DNA from: Paenibacillus elgii NBRC 100335 | Lineage (GTDB): Bacteria; Bacillota; Bacilli; Paenibacillales; NBRC-103111 | Direction: 5' to 3' | DNA length: 64,000 nucleotides | Assembly (NCBI RefSeq): GCF_004000865.1 | Contig: NZ_BIMB01000002.1 | Span: 124,001-188,000 of the forward strand | In this document: positions 40,993 through 50,358 of the stretch, one piece after another | Position numbering within the stretch: the stretch's first letter is position 1 | Layout: every line of letters begins with the position of its first letter | The notes under the pieces: generated by a model | Told to the model about the DNA's origin: nothing | Database searches by the model: none | The model's input: only the letters and a program-made list of their open reading frames with translations | Program-made: the position numbers and the translations under genes

Positions 40993-41960
40993 GCCTGCCC
41001 CTCCTTCCGAAGCGGTTCGCCTGCCGTACCGATGCCGTGCAGCTGCGGCCGAAGCTCCTGCTCGCTTAGCACACTCCGTTTGACGGCTAACCGTTCCAGC
41101 AATTTGGCCAGCAGCCCTCGGCGCGGCGCGAACAGCACCGACATGACGAAGAAAAAGGTCGCGGCCAGCACCGTAAGCGGTCCGGTCGGCATATTGTTCG
41201 CCATGCCGCTAAGCAGGGTGCCGAAGAAGCCGCTGAGCGCTCCGAAGACGCCCGAGAGCGCCACCATGACGCCTAACTTCTCGGTCCAATACCGGGCCGA
41301 AACGGCCGGTGTAATAAGCAGCGCCGACATCAGCACGACGCCTACGGCCTGAATGCCGACGACCACGGCCACCACGATCAGAAACATCATGAACTGGTCG
41401 AGAAAAGCGACCGGCAGCCCGATCCCCTTGGCAAAGCCCGAATCGAAGCTGAGCAGCTTGAATTCCTTGAACAGCAGAGCGCAAACCATCGTCAGCAGCA
41501 GCGCCACAACCGCCATCGTGATGACATCCGACAGCACCATGGAAGCAGCCTGCCCGAACAGAAACTTGTCGAGGCCGCTCTGGTTGCCACTGCCGCCATG
41601 CTGAATTTTGGTCAGCAGGACGATGCCAAGCCCGAAAAATACCGACAATACGATGCCCAGCGCCGTATCCTGCTTGATCCGGGAATTACGGGTGACATAG
41701 CCGATCCCGAAGGTGGCCGCCAAGCCGGCGACAATCGCGCCAAGCAGAAAGAAAAAGATCGATTTCGAGCCGGTCAGCATAAAGGCGATGCACACGCCCG
41801 GCAGCGCCGCATGCGCAAGCGCGTCGCCCATCAGACTCTGTTTGCGTAAATAAGCGAAGCTGCCAAGCACGCCGCTGCTCAGCCCGAGCAGCATGCTGCC
41901 CATCAAGATCCACTGTGCGTTAGGATCACGGAACAATTCCAACCATGCCATGCCGCTCAC
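40989..41960 (-). CDS. Mn/Zn ABC transporter permease (first subunit)
   Basis: A 323-residue ABC-3 permease, homologous to its neighbour: [30 protein letters not shown] near residue 30-60 and [25 protein letters not shown] near 215-240. It resembles TroC/MntC. Four-base overlaps on both sides tie it to the ATPase and second permease genes. The last 40 residues form a hydrophilic tail. Confidence 0.93.
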   Translation of the reverse strand: MSGMAWLELFRDPNAQWILMGSMLLGLSSGVLGSFAYLRKQSLMGDALAHAALPGVCIAFMLTGSKSIFFFLLGAIVAGLAATFGIGYVTRNSRIKQDTALGIVLSVFFGLGIVLLTKIQHGGSGNQSGLDKFLFGQAASMVLSDVITMAVVALLLTMVCALLFKEFKLLSFDSGFAKGIGLPVAFLDQFMMFLIVVAVVVGIQAVGVVLMSALLITPAVSARYWTEKLGVMVALSGVFGALSGFFGTLLSGMANNMPTGPLTVLAATFFFVMSVLFAPRRGLLAKLLERLAVKRSVLSEQELRPQLHGIGTAGEPLRKEGQA

Positions 41961-42724
41961 CTCGCGTTCACGACGAGTGCGCCTTCACGCTGATCCAAAA
42001 ACGCCAGCCGCCCGCCGTATGTTCGTTGAAGATTGTCCCGCGTAAATACTTCTTCCGCGGGCCCGATGCCCTGAAGCTCTACGTTGAGCAGAATGACCCA
42101 ATCGAAATATTGCTTCACGGTTGCGAGGTCATGGTGCACGACCAGAACGGTCTTGCCCTGCTCCCGGAGCTCGCCGAGCAGCGTAACGATCGCCTTTTCC
42201 GTGGCCGCGTCGACGCCGACGAACGGTTCGTCCATAAAATACAGCTTCGCATCCTGCGCCAGCGCCCGGGCCAAGAACACGCGCTGCTGCTGTCCGCCGG
42301 ACAGCTGGCTAATCTGTCTGTCGGCAAAGTTAGCCATGCCTACTTTGGACAAGCAGTCCATGGCAATCTCCCGCTCTTTGGCACCCGGCCGCTTGAGCCA
42401 GCCTAGATGACCGTATCGGCCCATCATTACCACATCGAGCGCGCTTGTCGGAAAATCCCAATCGACGGATTCCCGCTGCGGCACGTAGCCGATGAGCTTC
42501 CGCTGCTCGGCGTATGGCTTGCCGTAGATCGACACTTCCCCGGTTACGCTTGGAATGAGTCCGAGAGCCGCTTTAATCAGCGTCGATTTGCCGGCGCCGT
42601 TCGGCCCGACAATGCCGATCAATTTGCCTTCCGGCACCTGCAGCGATATATCGCGGAGGACCGGTTTTTTCTGATAAGCTACAGTCATGCCTAGTATGGA
42701 TAACGGTATCCTTTGTTCTTTCAT
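41957..42724 (-). CDS. Mn/Zn ABC transporter ATPase
   Basis: A 255-residue ABC ATPase: Walker [18 protein letters not shown]-loop [20 protein letters not shown], signature [15 protein letters not shown], Walker [12 protein letters not shown] and switch His in VVHHDLATV. The DWDFP-type segment after the Q-loop is usual in TroB/MntB/ZnuC proteins. Overlaps the first permease gene by 4 bp and follows the binding-protein gene after 52 bp. Confidence 0.94.
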   Translation of the reverse strand: MKEQRIPLSILGMTVAYQKKPVLRDISLQVPEGKLIGIVGPNGAGKSTLIKAALGLIPSVTGEVSIYGKPYAEQRKLIGYVPQRESVDWDFPTSALDVVMMGRYGHLGWLKRPGAKEREIAMDCLSKVGMANFADRQISQLSGGQQQRVFLARALAQDAKLYFMDEPFVGVDAATEKAIVTLLGELREQGKTVLVVHHDLATVKQYFDWVILLNVELQGIGPAEEVFTRDNLQRTYGGRLAFLDQREGALVVNAR

Positions 42725-42776
42725 TGGTTCCTCTCCCCTTTTTCGTTGTCCGCTTCTCGCCCTCTCTCCCGGACTC

Positions 42777-43745
42777 TTATTTCAGCGCTTGAACAATCGT
42801 ATTAATGTTGTGCTTCACCATGCCGATATAGTTTCCTTCCGGCGTTCCTTCTTCCCCCATCGCGTCGGAGAACAGCTCGCCGCCGATTTGAACTTCGTGC
42901 CCTTGCTTCTTGGCCCCTTCGATGACCGCTTCGATCGATTTTTTCGGCACGCTCGACTCTACGAAAACCGCCTTAATCTTGTTCGCGACGAGGTAATCGC
43001 GCAGGTCGCTAACGTCCTTGGAGCCGTATTCCGATGCGGTACTGATGCCCTGAAGCCCCATCACTTTGATGCCGTAGGCATCCCCGAAATAACCGAACGC
43101 GTCATGCGCCGTAACGAGCACCCGCTGCTTTTCCGGAATCGAAGCGATCTGCTCCTTCGCGAACTGATTCAGCTCCTCCAACTGCTTGATGTACGCCTCC
43201 GCGTTTTTTTTGTAATCCGCCGCGTTCACCGCATCGTGCTTGCTAAGCTCGTCGCGCACCGTCTCGGTCGCGCTGATCCAGTGCTTGACGTCGAACCATA
43301 CGTGAGGGTCATGCGCTCCGGTTCCGTCCTCCATGCCGCGAAGCTTCGACTCCGGTATGTTTTTCGTCACAGCCACCGTCGGCTTCGTCTTCTCCATTTT
43401 CTCAAAGACGTCGGTCATTTTGCCTTCCAAATGAAGCCCGTTATAGAAAATGATATCCGCCTGATCCAGCTTTTTCAGATCTCCTTGCGATGCTTTGTAT
43501 AAATGCGGGTCGACACCCGACTTCATCAGTCCGGTCACCTCGACGTGGTCTCCCCCGACCTGCTTGACGATGTCAGCGATCATTCCGATCGTGGTCGTTA
43601 TCTTCACTTTGCCGGGAGCGCCGTTCTCCTTCTCCTTAGGCGCTCCGCACGCAGCGAGCGATACGGCAAGCGCGAGGAACATGATCGTCATAATAAATCG
43701 CTTGAACGAAGACGATAGCCTCGGTTTTGTTTTTACGTTTTTCAA
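42777..43745 (-). CDS. Mn/Zn-binding lipoprotein of the importer (TroA/MntA type)
   Basis: A 322-residue cluster A-I binding protein; lipobox SLAACG (Cys about 33). Metal ligands are recognisable: His in GVDPHLYKA, His in HDPHVWFD, an acidic/His position in [16 protein letters not shown], and Asp in [19 protein letters not shown]. It lacks the long His-rich loop common in ZnuA zinc receptors, which leans towards manganese, but specificity is not proved. First gene of the operon, with an operator-like dyad over its promoter. Confidence 0.93.
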   Translation of the reverse strand: MKNVKTKPRLSSSFKRFIMTIMFLALAVSLAACGAPKEKENGAPGKVKITTTIGMIADIVKQVGGDHVEVTGLMKSGVDPHLYKASQGDLKKLDQADIIFYNGLHLEGKMTDVFEKMEKTKPTVAVTKNIPESKLRGMEDGTGAHDPHVWFDVKHWISATETVRDELSKHDAVNAADYKKNAEAYIKQLEELNQFAKEQIASIPEKQRVLVTAHDAFGYFGDAYGIKVMGLQGISTASEYGSKDVSDLRDYLVANKIKAVFVESSVPKKSIEAVIEGAKKQGHEVQIGGELFSDAMGEEGTPEGNYIGMVKHNINTIVQALK

Positions 43746-43815
43746 AGTACCCCTCTCCCATCTCTCTAAATAAGTTGTATTAGTCCATTTTTATTTCCTA
43801 AAAGACTATATGTTT

Positions 43816-43846
43816 ATAATATACAAATATGTTTACCTAGTGCAAC
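43816..43846 (-). promoter_or_regulatory. Promoter and possible metalloregulator box of the metal importer operon
   Basis: Minus-strand TTGCAC (43840-43845), 18 bp, TATTAT (43816-43821). The 16-bp imperfect dyad GTTGCACTAGGTAAAC (43831-43846, 10 of 16 symmetric) overlaps the -35, as MntR- or Fur-family boxes often do. The match to a known box is not exact. Confidence 0.5.
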
Positions 43847-43850
43847 ATTT

Positions 43851-43892
43851 TTTTTATAAAAAAAAGAAATCCCCTCTTCTCGAGGAGATTTC
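43851..43892 (-). terminator. Terminator of the PBP gene
   Basis: Minus-strand stem GAAATCTCCTC/GAGGGGATTTC followed by TTTTTTTT. Strong intrinsic terminator 11 bp beyond the stop codon. Confidence 0.92.
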
Positions 43893-43902
43893 CGGTGCTT
43901 TG

Positions 43903-45972
43903 CTATGGCTTTTTGGTTTCCGTCGGAGGCCCTTTCGGTTTTCCGTCCAATCCGTAATATTGATCGTAAGCGTCAAAGATTTTACGTGCGATCGGCGCCG
44001 CTCCGTAGGAGCCGAATCCGCCCTCCGGAACGACGACGGCGACAGCAAGCTTCGGATTTTCCGCAGGCGCGAAGGCGATAAACACGGCGTTGTCGATTTC
44101 TTTGCCGCCGGCCACTCTTTGCGTCGAGGTCCCTGTTTTTCTCGCAATCGTATACGGAAAATCGTCAAACCCTTGAATGCCGACCTGCAGCATTCCTTTG
44201 ATCACGGCATCCCAATAAGCTTTCGGGAAGTCGGTCTGATCCAGCACGACAGGCTGGTCGAATTTCTTAAGTACTTGTCCTTTGTCATACGTCTCGATCC
44301 GGTCGACAAGCAGCGGTTGAAGCCGTTTGCCCCGGGTCGCCAGCGTTGTCGCGTACTGCGCCAATTGGAGCGTCGTATACTTCTCGTTCTGCCCCCAGGA
44401 GGCGAATACCATCCGGGATTGGGCCGTCTCTTTCGTATTCGTCTTGTACTCACTGATTCCCGGGCTCTCTCGCGGCAGACCGCTGCCGGTAAGCACGCCC
44501 AAGCCGAACTTGGCCAAGTACTGGTCCCAAATTTCTACGGCTTTGTTCGGGCTGCGAGTGTACAGCGCGTTGCCGATCAAAGCGGACATGAATGTGTTCG
44601 ACGAGTGTTGGATCGCCCCTGTAGCATTGATCGATCCAAAGGCGGCTCTGCCGGAATTCGTCAGTTTGGAATTGTTGTCTTTTCCGTACGTAAATACGCC
44701 AGTATCGTTATAATACGTATTGGTCGTGAACAGCCCTTCGTTGAGCCCGATCAGCACCGAGAGCGGTTTAATGACAGAGCCCATATACACGATGGACGTA
44801 GGATGATATTTTTGCTCGTCCTCCGGGTAATCTGGATACGCGGTTGTAATCGTGCCGTTGTTGATTTTCGTCTGAACCTGCTTGTAATCGGTATCCGAGA
44901 ACGGATTGCTCCAGAAGGTAGGATCGTAATCCGGCATACTGGCCATCGCCACGACTTTGCCCGTATCGACCTCCATCGCTACGGCATAGCCCGCGACGGC
45001 GTTGACTCCTTTGTTGGCGTATGGATTGGAGCGGTAAGCCGGACCTTTTAGGGTCCCCAGATGGTCCATGATCGCCTTCTCGGTGGCAAGCTGGACGTTC
45101 TTGTCGATGGTCAGGAACAGGTTGTTCCCCTTCTCCGGCGGGATGACCGGGGGCGCTTCCGCGCTGCCGATAATTTTCTGCAAGGCGTTGACCGGATACG
45201 ACTTCACGCCGTTTTTGCCGCGGAGCTCTTCCTGGTACATCAATTCAATGCCGTCATAGCCGACGTATTCCCGGTCCAGGTAGCCTTCCGTCTTCGTTTT
45301 ATCCTTATAAAATTCAAGCCCGTTCTTCGCTTCCCTAGCCGTTGAAAACGGCCGCATGTACCCGACAAGCTGCACCGCAATCGTGTTCTCGCGATCGTAT
45401 GTACGAAGGCTTTCCTCCATGATCTCGATCCACTTCAGCTCGTCACGATGCTCCAAAATAAATGCCATTTCCGCTTGGGTCAAATCGGTCTTGATCCGTC
45501 TCGGGACCGAGTAATAGCTCGGTTTTTTGGCCGTTTCCTGCTGGTTCAAATCGAAGCCGACATCCATTGCCTTGATAATCTCTTCCGCGGTCGGCTGCTT
45601 CACGTCCTTGTTGCCGTACTGGGTAAAAATATCCGCCAAGCGCTTGGCCAACGCAACCACTTGATCCTTGGGCTGATCCTGCTCGATCCGGAAGTAGAGC
45701 GACTGTGCCGATGTCGTATAGGCGATCGGAGCGTTTTGGCGGTCGAAAATATTGCCGCGAATCGGAGGGATCGGCGTATCGGCGTTGTTGATTTTGTCCT
45801 TTTCCGCGGACAGCTCTTTGCCTTCGACAAACTGCAGCATCGCCAGCCGCACGATCAGTACGGAAAACAGAAAAAACGTAAAGAAAAAGAACAGGTTGAT
45901 CCTAGTCGTAAAATGACGGCGCTGGCTTCCGTCCTGCTTACTTGAGTCATCCATGCCGATAGGTTTCTTCAT
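43903..45972 (-). CDS. Class B penicillin-binding protein (transpeptidase)
   Basis: A 689-residue monofunctional transpeptidase that crosslinks peptidoglycan outside the membrane. One N-terminal membrane anchor (about 25-47), a dimerisation/pedestal domain (about 60-280), and the transpeptidase domain with all three signatures: Ser399-Val-Ile-Lys402 in YMGSVIKPLS, SSN at 457-459, and KTGT at 612-615. Similar to PBP2/PbpA elongation-type proteins of Bacillus. AAGGAG lies 11 nt before ATG. The C-terminal tail is Pro/Lys-rich. Confidence 0.94.
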   Translation of the reverse strand: MKKPIGMDDSSKQDGSQRRHFTTRINLFFFFTFFLFSVLIVRLAMLQFVEGKELSAEKDKINNADTPIPPIRGNIFDRQNAPIAYTTSAQSLYFRIEQDQPKDQVVALAKRLADIFTQYGNKDVKQPTAEEIIKAMDVGFDLNQQETAKKPSYYSVPRRIKTDLTQAEMAFILEHRDELKWIEIMEESLRTYDRENTIAVQLVGYMRPFSTAREAKNGLEFYKDKTKTEGYLDREYVGYDGIELMYQEELRGKNGVKSYPVNALQKIIGSAEAPPVIPPEKGNNLFLTIDKNVQLATEKAIMDHLGTLKGPAYRSNPYANKGVNAVAGYAVAMEVDTGKVVAMASMPDYDPTFWSNPFSDTDYKQVQTKINNGTITTAYPDYPEDEQKYHPTSIVYMGSVIKPLSVLIGLNEGLFTTNTYYNDTGVFTYGKDNNSKLTNSGRAAFGSINATGAIQHSSNTFMSALIGNALYTRSPNKAVEIWDQYLAKFGLGVLTGSGLPRESPGISEYKTNTKETAQSRMVFASWGQNEKYTTLQLAQYATTLATRGKRLQPLLVDRIETYDKGQVLKKFDQPVVLDQTDFPKAYWDAVIKGMLQVGIQGFDDFPYTIARKTGTSTQRVAGGKEIDNAVFIAFAPAENPKLAVAVVVPEGGFGSYGAAPIARKIFDAYDQYYGLDGKPKGPPTETKKP

Positions 45973-46013
45973 CTTGCTTGCGGCTCCTTCCTTCTAAAAA
46001 TGGGTCCCCTATG

Positions 46014-46736
46014 CTACTTCGCGTCCTGCAGCAGCTCGCGCAGGGAAAGAATGCCGTCTCCGGTATGATAATCGTATCGCTTGATCTTCACCGCATCGAT
46101 GCCGACTTGAGCAGGAGCCCAAATGTCGTTGCGCTCGTGGTCCCCGATGTACAGCACCTCTTCCGGTGCCAGCTTGGCGCGCTCCAGCGCCAGGCGGAAA
46201 ATCGCCGGGTCCGGCTTCTCCAGACCAACCTCCGTCGAGACGATAACTGGATCGAAGTGATGCAGAATGCCCTTGTATTCCAAAATCGAACGCAAGGTCG
46301 GCGCAAAGTTGGAGATGATGCCGAGCCGAAGCCCCTTCTCCTTGAAAGCCGGCAGGCTTTCCTCCACATCCTCGAACAGCGCATACTGCTGCGGGGCCGT
46401 GAATAAATCGTAGAGCTCGTGGCTGCAGACGTGGATCTGCTCCTCCGTCCATTTTTCCTCTTCGACGCCCAGTTTTTTTAAGATATAATCGTACAGCTTC
46501 ATCCAGAAAGCCCGGTCCGATTCCGGCGTGCAAGCTTCGAACGGGTCAAGCTGCTTCCCATAATAAAATAAACGAAAAGCTTCGGTAAAAAGTTCCCCGA
46601 TTTGCTCTTGTCCCCGATGAAGAGAACGGCTCGCCAAAAACTGCTGCATGATGACCCGGGCCGCCGGAATCGTCATCAGCGTATCGCCGACATCGAAAAA
46701 TATCGCTTTATATTGTGTTAACGGTTTGCGCAGCAA
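46014..46736 (-). CDS. HAD-superfamily phosphatase (phosphoglycolate-phosphatase-like)
   Basis: About 240 residues. HAD motif I IFFDVGDTL (the second acidic position is Asp; the Gly-Asp wording differs slightly from the usual DxDGT), motif II IISNF, motif III Lys in VGLEKPDPAIF and motif IV YIGDHERNDIWAPAQVG. Helical C1 cap between I and II. Start set at TTG 46736 with AGGTGG 8 nt upstream; TTG 46757 lacks any site. Substrate unknown. Confidence 0.88.
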   Translation of the reverse strand: MLRKPLTQYKAIFFDVGDTLMTIPAARVIMQQFLASRSLHRGQEQIGELFTEAFRLFYYGKQLDPFEACTPESDRAFWMKLYDYILKKLGVEEEKWTEEQIHVCSHELYDLFTAPQQYALFEDVEESLPAFKEKGLRLGIISNFAPTLRSILEYKGILHHFDPVIVSTEVGLEKPDPAIFRLALERAKLAPEEVLYIGDHERNDIWAPAQVGIDAVKIKRYDYHTGDGILSLRELLQDAK

Positions 46737-46859
46737 TGATAAACCCACCTTTTTCAAACTTATATCTTCACAAGTGTATCATATTCGAGGAATTTATAGA
46801 AACGTACGGAAAAGGAAAAAACCGGTTCGTCGCTTGTGGCGGCCGTCCGGCTTCCGTTA

Positions 46860-48020
46860 TTAGGCATCTTTAATATGCGTGTCCTGAAAGCGTGGCGGAT
46901 TGAACCAATTGCCTCCGCTGGCCACCCAGGTGGAATCGAGCGGCACCCATTCGCTTTTTTCCTTCAGGTACACTTCGTTCCAAGCGTGGGGGCCGTAACC
47001 GCCCCGCCCGTCGTAACCGAGCCCGGTCACAACCTTGACGTCCAGGCCCACCGACCTCGCCATGACTGCGTACAGCCTGGAAAAGTCGATGCACACGCCC
47101 TTCTTGGTGTTAAACGTATCCTCCGGCGTCTGCTCTCTCCAAATGCGCTGCTCCTCGTACGCCTTCACTTTGTCCCAGTCGTACTTGATACGCGTACCGA
47201 CCCAGCGGTACAGCAGTTTGGCTTTCTCTTCGTCGGTCTGCCCTTTGGCCGTCACCTGCTTGGCAGCTTCCGCAACATCCTGAGGAATGCGGGCATCCAC
47301 GACCTCGTATTTCCGCTGTAAAATGTTGCCGAACTCCTGTTCCACGGCCCGCGTGAAAACCGGGAGCTGGTTAGCGAAAAAGTCGCCCGTCATCGGTCGG
47401 ATCACTTCCGTCGCCCCTTTTTGAAAAAGGGACGAATCTTGAATATAAGCGGCCACCGGCGTCTGCGGGAACAGCGTCGTAACGATAAACAGCACGGCAA
47501 TCATAATCATCCCCCGGCCAAATCCGGTCACCGAGCCGATGATACCGCCAATCAGACTGCTGAGCAGGGAGGGAGAAGCGACTCGTCCCCCGTTGGCGGG
47601 GTCCGCATTCGTCCGTTCCGCCAGCCAATCGTCCACCAGCGGATCGATAATACGGTAAACCAGCTGCTTAATCAAGCCGTATCCCAGAACAAACAGGACG
47701 CTGAACCGAAGCAGGGAAAAATCGCGCAGAGCCGTTGCGGCGGTATAATACAGCTGCTTCCAAAAGCCGAGCTCCTCGGACGGTATCGTCAGCCCAAGCC
47801 CTACAAGCCATACCTGCAGCTTGGGCGACAGCCATGAAGTCAGCTCCCAAGCGAGAAACAGGCTAAGCAGCGTAACCGCCCCTTCCGTTACCATGAGCGC
47901 GAGATGCTTCGCGGAGGAGGACGCCCCGCGAAGCAACCCCTGTACAATTGATACTACAAACAATACCGCGATGAGTACGGTAATCAAATTGATTTGCGCC
48001 AGCTTTGGCAGCTCGTTCAC
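46860..48020 (-). CDS. CvpA-like membrane region fused to a transglutaminase-like domain
   Basis: A 386-residue fusion. Residues 1-190 hold about four helices arranged as in CvpA-type proteins (LITVLIAVLFVVSIVQGLLRGASS, SLLSSLIGGIIGSVTGFGRGM). Residues 250-380 form a transglutaminase-like domain with the Cys-His-Asp triad: KKGVCIDFSRLYAVMARSVG, PHAWNEVYL and PLDSTW. Likely a membrane-bound protease or peptide-crosslinking enzyme facing the cell surface. GTG start with AGGAGGGGG 6 nt upstream. It follows the small membrane protein gene by 41 bp. Confidence 0.87.
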   Translation of the reverse strand: MNELPKLAQINLITVLIAVLFVVSIVQGLLRGASSSAKHLALMVTEGAVTLLSLFLAWELTSWLSPKLQVWLVGLGLTIPSEELGFWKQLYYTAATALRDFSLLRFSVLFVLGYGLIKQLVYRIIDPLVDDWLAERTNADPANGGRVASPSLLSSLIGGIIGSVTGFGRGMIMIAVLFIVTTLFPQTPVAAYIQDSSLFQKGATEVIRPMTGDFFANQLPVFTRAVEQEFGNILQRKYEVVDARIPQDVAEAAKQVTAKGQTDEEKAKLLYRWVGTRIKYDWDKVKAYEEQRIWREQTPEDTFNTKKGVCIDFSRLYAVMARSVGLDVKVVTGLGYDGRGGYGPHAWNEVYLKEKSEWVPLDSTWVASGGNWFNPPRFQDTHIKDA

Positions 48021-48061
48021 CAGCGTCCCCCTCCTTTCCTATCGAGATGCGTTCCAATGGC

Positions 48062-48496
48062 TTATTGGCCCGCGTTTTTCTTCGCTTGTTCAATGAATCC
48101 TTTCAGGGCGTCGTCCAGCTTCATCGTGAATGTTTGGTTCATAAAGGTAACTTGCACATCGCTCGAACCGGGTTTGCCTTCCAGCTTCACACTTTTGGTG
48201 CTAACGGTATACGAGCCGTCGGCGTTCTGGCTGTATTTCGCTTCTTTCACTTCGTCGGTAATCGCTTTGACCGCTTGATTCTTGGCTTCGGCGGCGACTT
48301 TCGCTCCTACCGTCGTACCGAGCTCTAAGAGCTGATCCTTGTAGCTGGCGCCATACCAGATAAGACCTGCCAGTATCGCGAGCACGAAAACCCATTTAAT
48401 GACCGTTTTCACCACTTTGATGACAAGAAACAGCACAATCAGCGCCCCGACGAGCACATACCACCGCTCGGATAAAAAAGCCGTTATGAAATCCAC
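48062..48496 (-). CDS. Hypothetical membrane-anchored protein
   Basis: A 144-residue protein with two close N-terminal hydrophobic segments (about 10-30 and 33-48) and a Lys/Ala-rich, probably helical and beta outer part (GTTVGAKVAAEAKNQAVKAI, SYTVSTKSVKLEG). GTG start at 48496 with GGGAG 9 nt upstream. It lies directly before the transglutaminase fusion gene, so it may work with it at the membrane. I do not recognise a family. Confidence 0.75.
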   Translation of the reverse strand: MDFITAFLSERWYVLVGALIVLFLVIKVVKTVIKWVFVLAILAGLIWYGASYKDQLLELGTTVGAKVAAEAKNQAVKAITDEVKEAKYSQNADGSYTVSTKSVKLEGKPGSSDVQVTFMNQTFTMKLDDALKGFIEQAKKNAGQ

Positions 48497-48582
48497 TTTC
48501 CATCGCTCCCTAAAAATCCGTCTTCCATCCTATGTAAATCCCTTACAGCGGTTCTCCGCCCTTATCATACACCAGTTCTGCG

Positions 48583-48738
48583 TCACTCTTCATCTCTTTT
48601 TTTGCGGAGCTCGGCGAGCTTACGCTGGATTTCCGCCCCTTTGTCCTCTCTTCGCTTTGTTCGGCGCAGTGATCCTAACAGCCTCCACAGCGCCAGCACC
48701 AGAACGGCCACCAGCACGATTCGAATAAACATGTCCAT
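48583..48738 (-). CDS. Small single-pass membrane protein
   Basis: A 51-residue protein: one helix (MFIRIVLVAVLVLALWRLLG) followed by a strongly basic then mixed-charge tail (LRRTKRREDKGAEIQRKLAELRKK). Start ATG 48738 chosen because AAAGGAGGG stands 7 nt upstream, a very strong site. Co-directional with the next two genes and probably their operon leader. Function unknown. Confidence 0.72.
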   Translation of the reverse strand: MDMFIRIVLVAVLVLALWRLLGSLRRTKRREDKGAEIQRKLAELRKKRDEE

Positions 48739-48892
48739 CCGGCATCCCTCCTTTTGTCCGCCGGAACCCACGTTTCTTATACGCTAAACGATCCGGCACG
48801 TTGCAAAAACTTGTACTATCCCTTTGCCGGCAGACGTAAACGTATAGAGTAGCGGTAGACGGACGAACCCCATTATGGAAAGAGGTGATTTC

Positions 48893-50056
48893 ATGAAAAC
48901 CGCCGTATGGCTCTATCTGTTCATGTTCGTCGCCATTTTCGACCTGCATGCCCAGTACCCGATTCTTACTCCGTTTGCCGTGTCGCTGGGTGCGACGCCT
49001 TCGTTCATCGGGCTTATTCTCGGGGTCTACTCGATCACCCATTTGCCCGGAAACCTGATCGCCGGCTACGGCGTCGACCGCTATGGAAGCAAGGGCTTCA
49101 TTGTGTTCAGCCTGATTGTAGCAGGAATCGTGCTCTTAATTCAATCCCGCGTCAGCGATCCGTGGGGGTTGCTCGTCATCCGTTCGATCAGCGGCTTCGT
49201 CCTGGCATTTCTATCGCCGGCCTGCTTGTCCCTGCTCGCCAAAATCGCCAAAAACCAGATTCAACAAAGCAAGCTGATGGCCGGCAACGGCATGGTGCAT
49301 ACCATCGCTTCCGTGCTCAGTCCGGCGGCCGGCGCATATCTGGTCTCGCAGCTTGGCTTTGCCAAATCGTTTACGTTTCTCGGATGGGGCCTCATCCTTA
49401 CCGGCTTGCTGGCTTGGATCGGGGTAAAGGAACAGCGAAGCGAAAGCCCCGCCAATGCGGCGATTGCCGGTGAACACGCCCTTCCTTCTGCTTCTCAGGA
49501 GAATTTACCGGTCCCCGGCCAGGAAAATGTTCCTTGGCTTTTCTTCGTTGTTCCACTCGCGCTTTCTTGCTCCCAAGGCATTTTGTTTTTCGAGCTTCCG
49601 TTGATGAAAGAGGCGAGCAGCTCCATCATGACCTCCGGCGTGTTCTTTTCCGTCATTTCCATGGGGTCGCTGGTGACGCTTAGTTTACTGTTTTTGAACC
49701 GGATTTTCCCTTTTTACCGGATGTTGTTCGGCTGTCTTGCGCTGGCGTTCATTTTTTTCGGGATGTCCGTTCATTGGCCGCTGCCGCTCTACGCTTCGCT
49801 GTTTCTGATCGGGATGACCAAAGGTGTCATTTTTCCAGCCATCGCATCGCTGCTTGCAGCCCTTACTCCCGCAGACCGTTACGGGCGCGTCTTCTCGATT
49901 CTGTCGGTTTCGTACTCGATCGGTGCCTTTATCGGCCCGATTGTGGCCGGGCATACACGGACACAAGTATCCCCGTATTTCCTTGCTTTTCTCTGCCTTA
50001 TGCTTGCGCTATCCTTGCTGCCTTCCCGTTCGTTCGCCGCTCCCGTGCGAGTTTGA
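48893..50056 (+). CDS. MFS transporter
   Basis: About 387 residues from ATG 48893 with AAAGAGGTGAT 3 nt upstream. Twelve predicted helices; the loop 2-3 signature is in GYGVDRYGSKGFIVFSL, and the first helix reads WLYLFMFVAIFDLHAQYPILTPFAVSLG. A drug- or metabolite-efflux type is likely. The central loop (about 175-205) is variable and hydrophilic. No regulator is adjacent. Confidence 0.9.
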   Translation: MKTAVWLYLFMFVAIFDLHAQYPILTPFAVSLGATPSFIGLILGVYSITHLPGNLIAGYGVDRYGSKGFIVFSLIVAGIVLLIQSRVSDPWGLLVIRSISGFVLAFLSPACLSLLAKIAKNQIQQSKLMAGNGMVHTIASVLSPAAGAYLVSQLGFAKSFTFLGWGLILTGLLAWIGVKEQRSESPANAAIAGEHALPSASQENLPVPGQENVPWLFFVVPLALSCSQGILFFELPLMKEASSSIMTSGVFFSVISMGSLVTLSLLFLNRIFPFYRMLFGCLALAFIFFGMSVHWPLPLYASLFLIGMTKGVIFPAIASLLAALTPADRYGRVFSILSVSYSIGAFIGPIVAGHTRTQVSPYFLAFLCLMLALSLLPSRSFAAPVRV

Positions 50057-50352
50057 GGGCCGCGGTTTTTCCGCTTTTCCAGATGAAATGAGAATCGTCT
50101 CGATATTCCCAATTCGGTATTTTATAGGAATTTAGTCACGAATTAATAGTCCAAAAGTAGCGATAACCCATTCGGAACGCAACTTTACTTCGCTCTCTGC
50201 CGTTTAAGATGCCGAGATGTTTCACTGCGGGCAGATTTGGGTAATGTTCAAAGTGCTGCCGTAATGGATCATTCTGCCATTGGCGCGACGGACATAAATG
50301 GCTCTGTCCGATTCGAAAACATCTAAATGATATCAAGTTCCGAACGAAGGAG
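50057..50352. other. Intergenic region before the SLH protein gene
   Basis: Almost 300 bp without a gene. A short hairpin CGGACA/TGTCCG (50289-50310) lies 50 bp before the SLH start. No known riboswitch, clear promoter or repeat recognised. Confidence 0.5.
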
Positions 50353-50358
50353 GTGAAA

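Noticed and set aside
40441-41352. Long plus-strand reading frame opposite the metal permease genes
   Set aside because: It is antisense to two clear ABC-3 permeases, is rich in Arg/His/Gln as usual for GC-biased antisense frames, and has no motif.
43810-45051. 413-codon plus-strand frame opposite the PBP gene
   Set aside because: The opposite strand encodes a complete PBP with all active-site motifs; this frame has no family features or credible ribosome-binding site.
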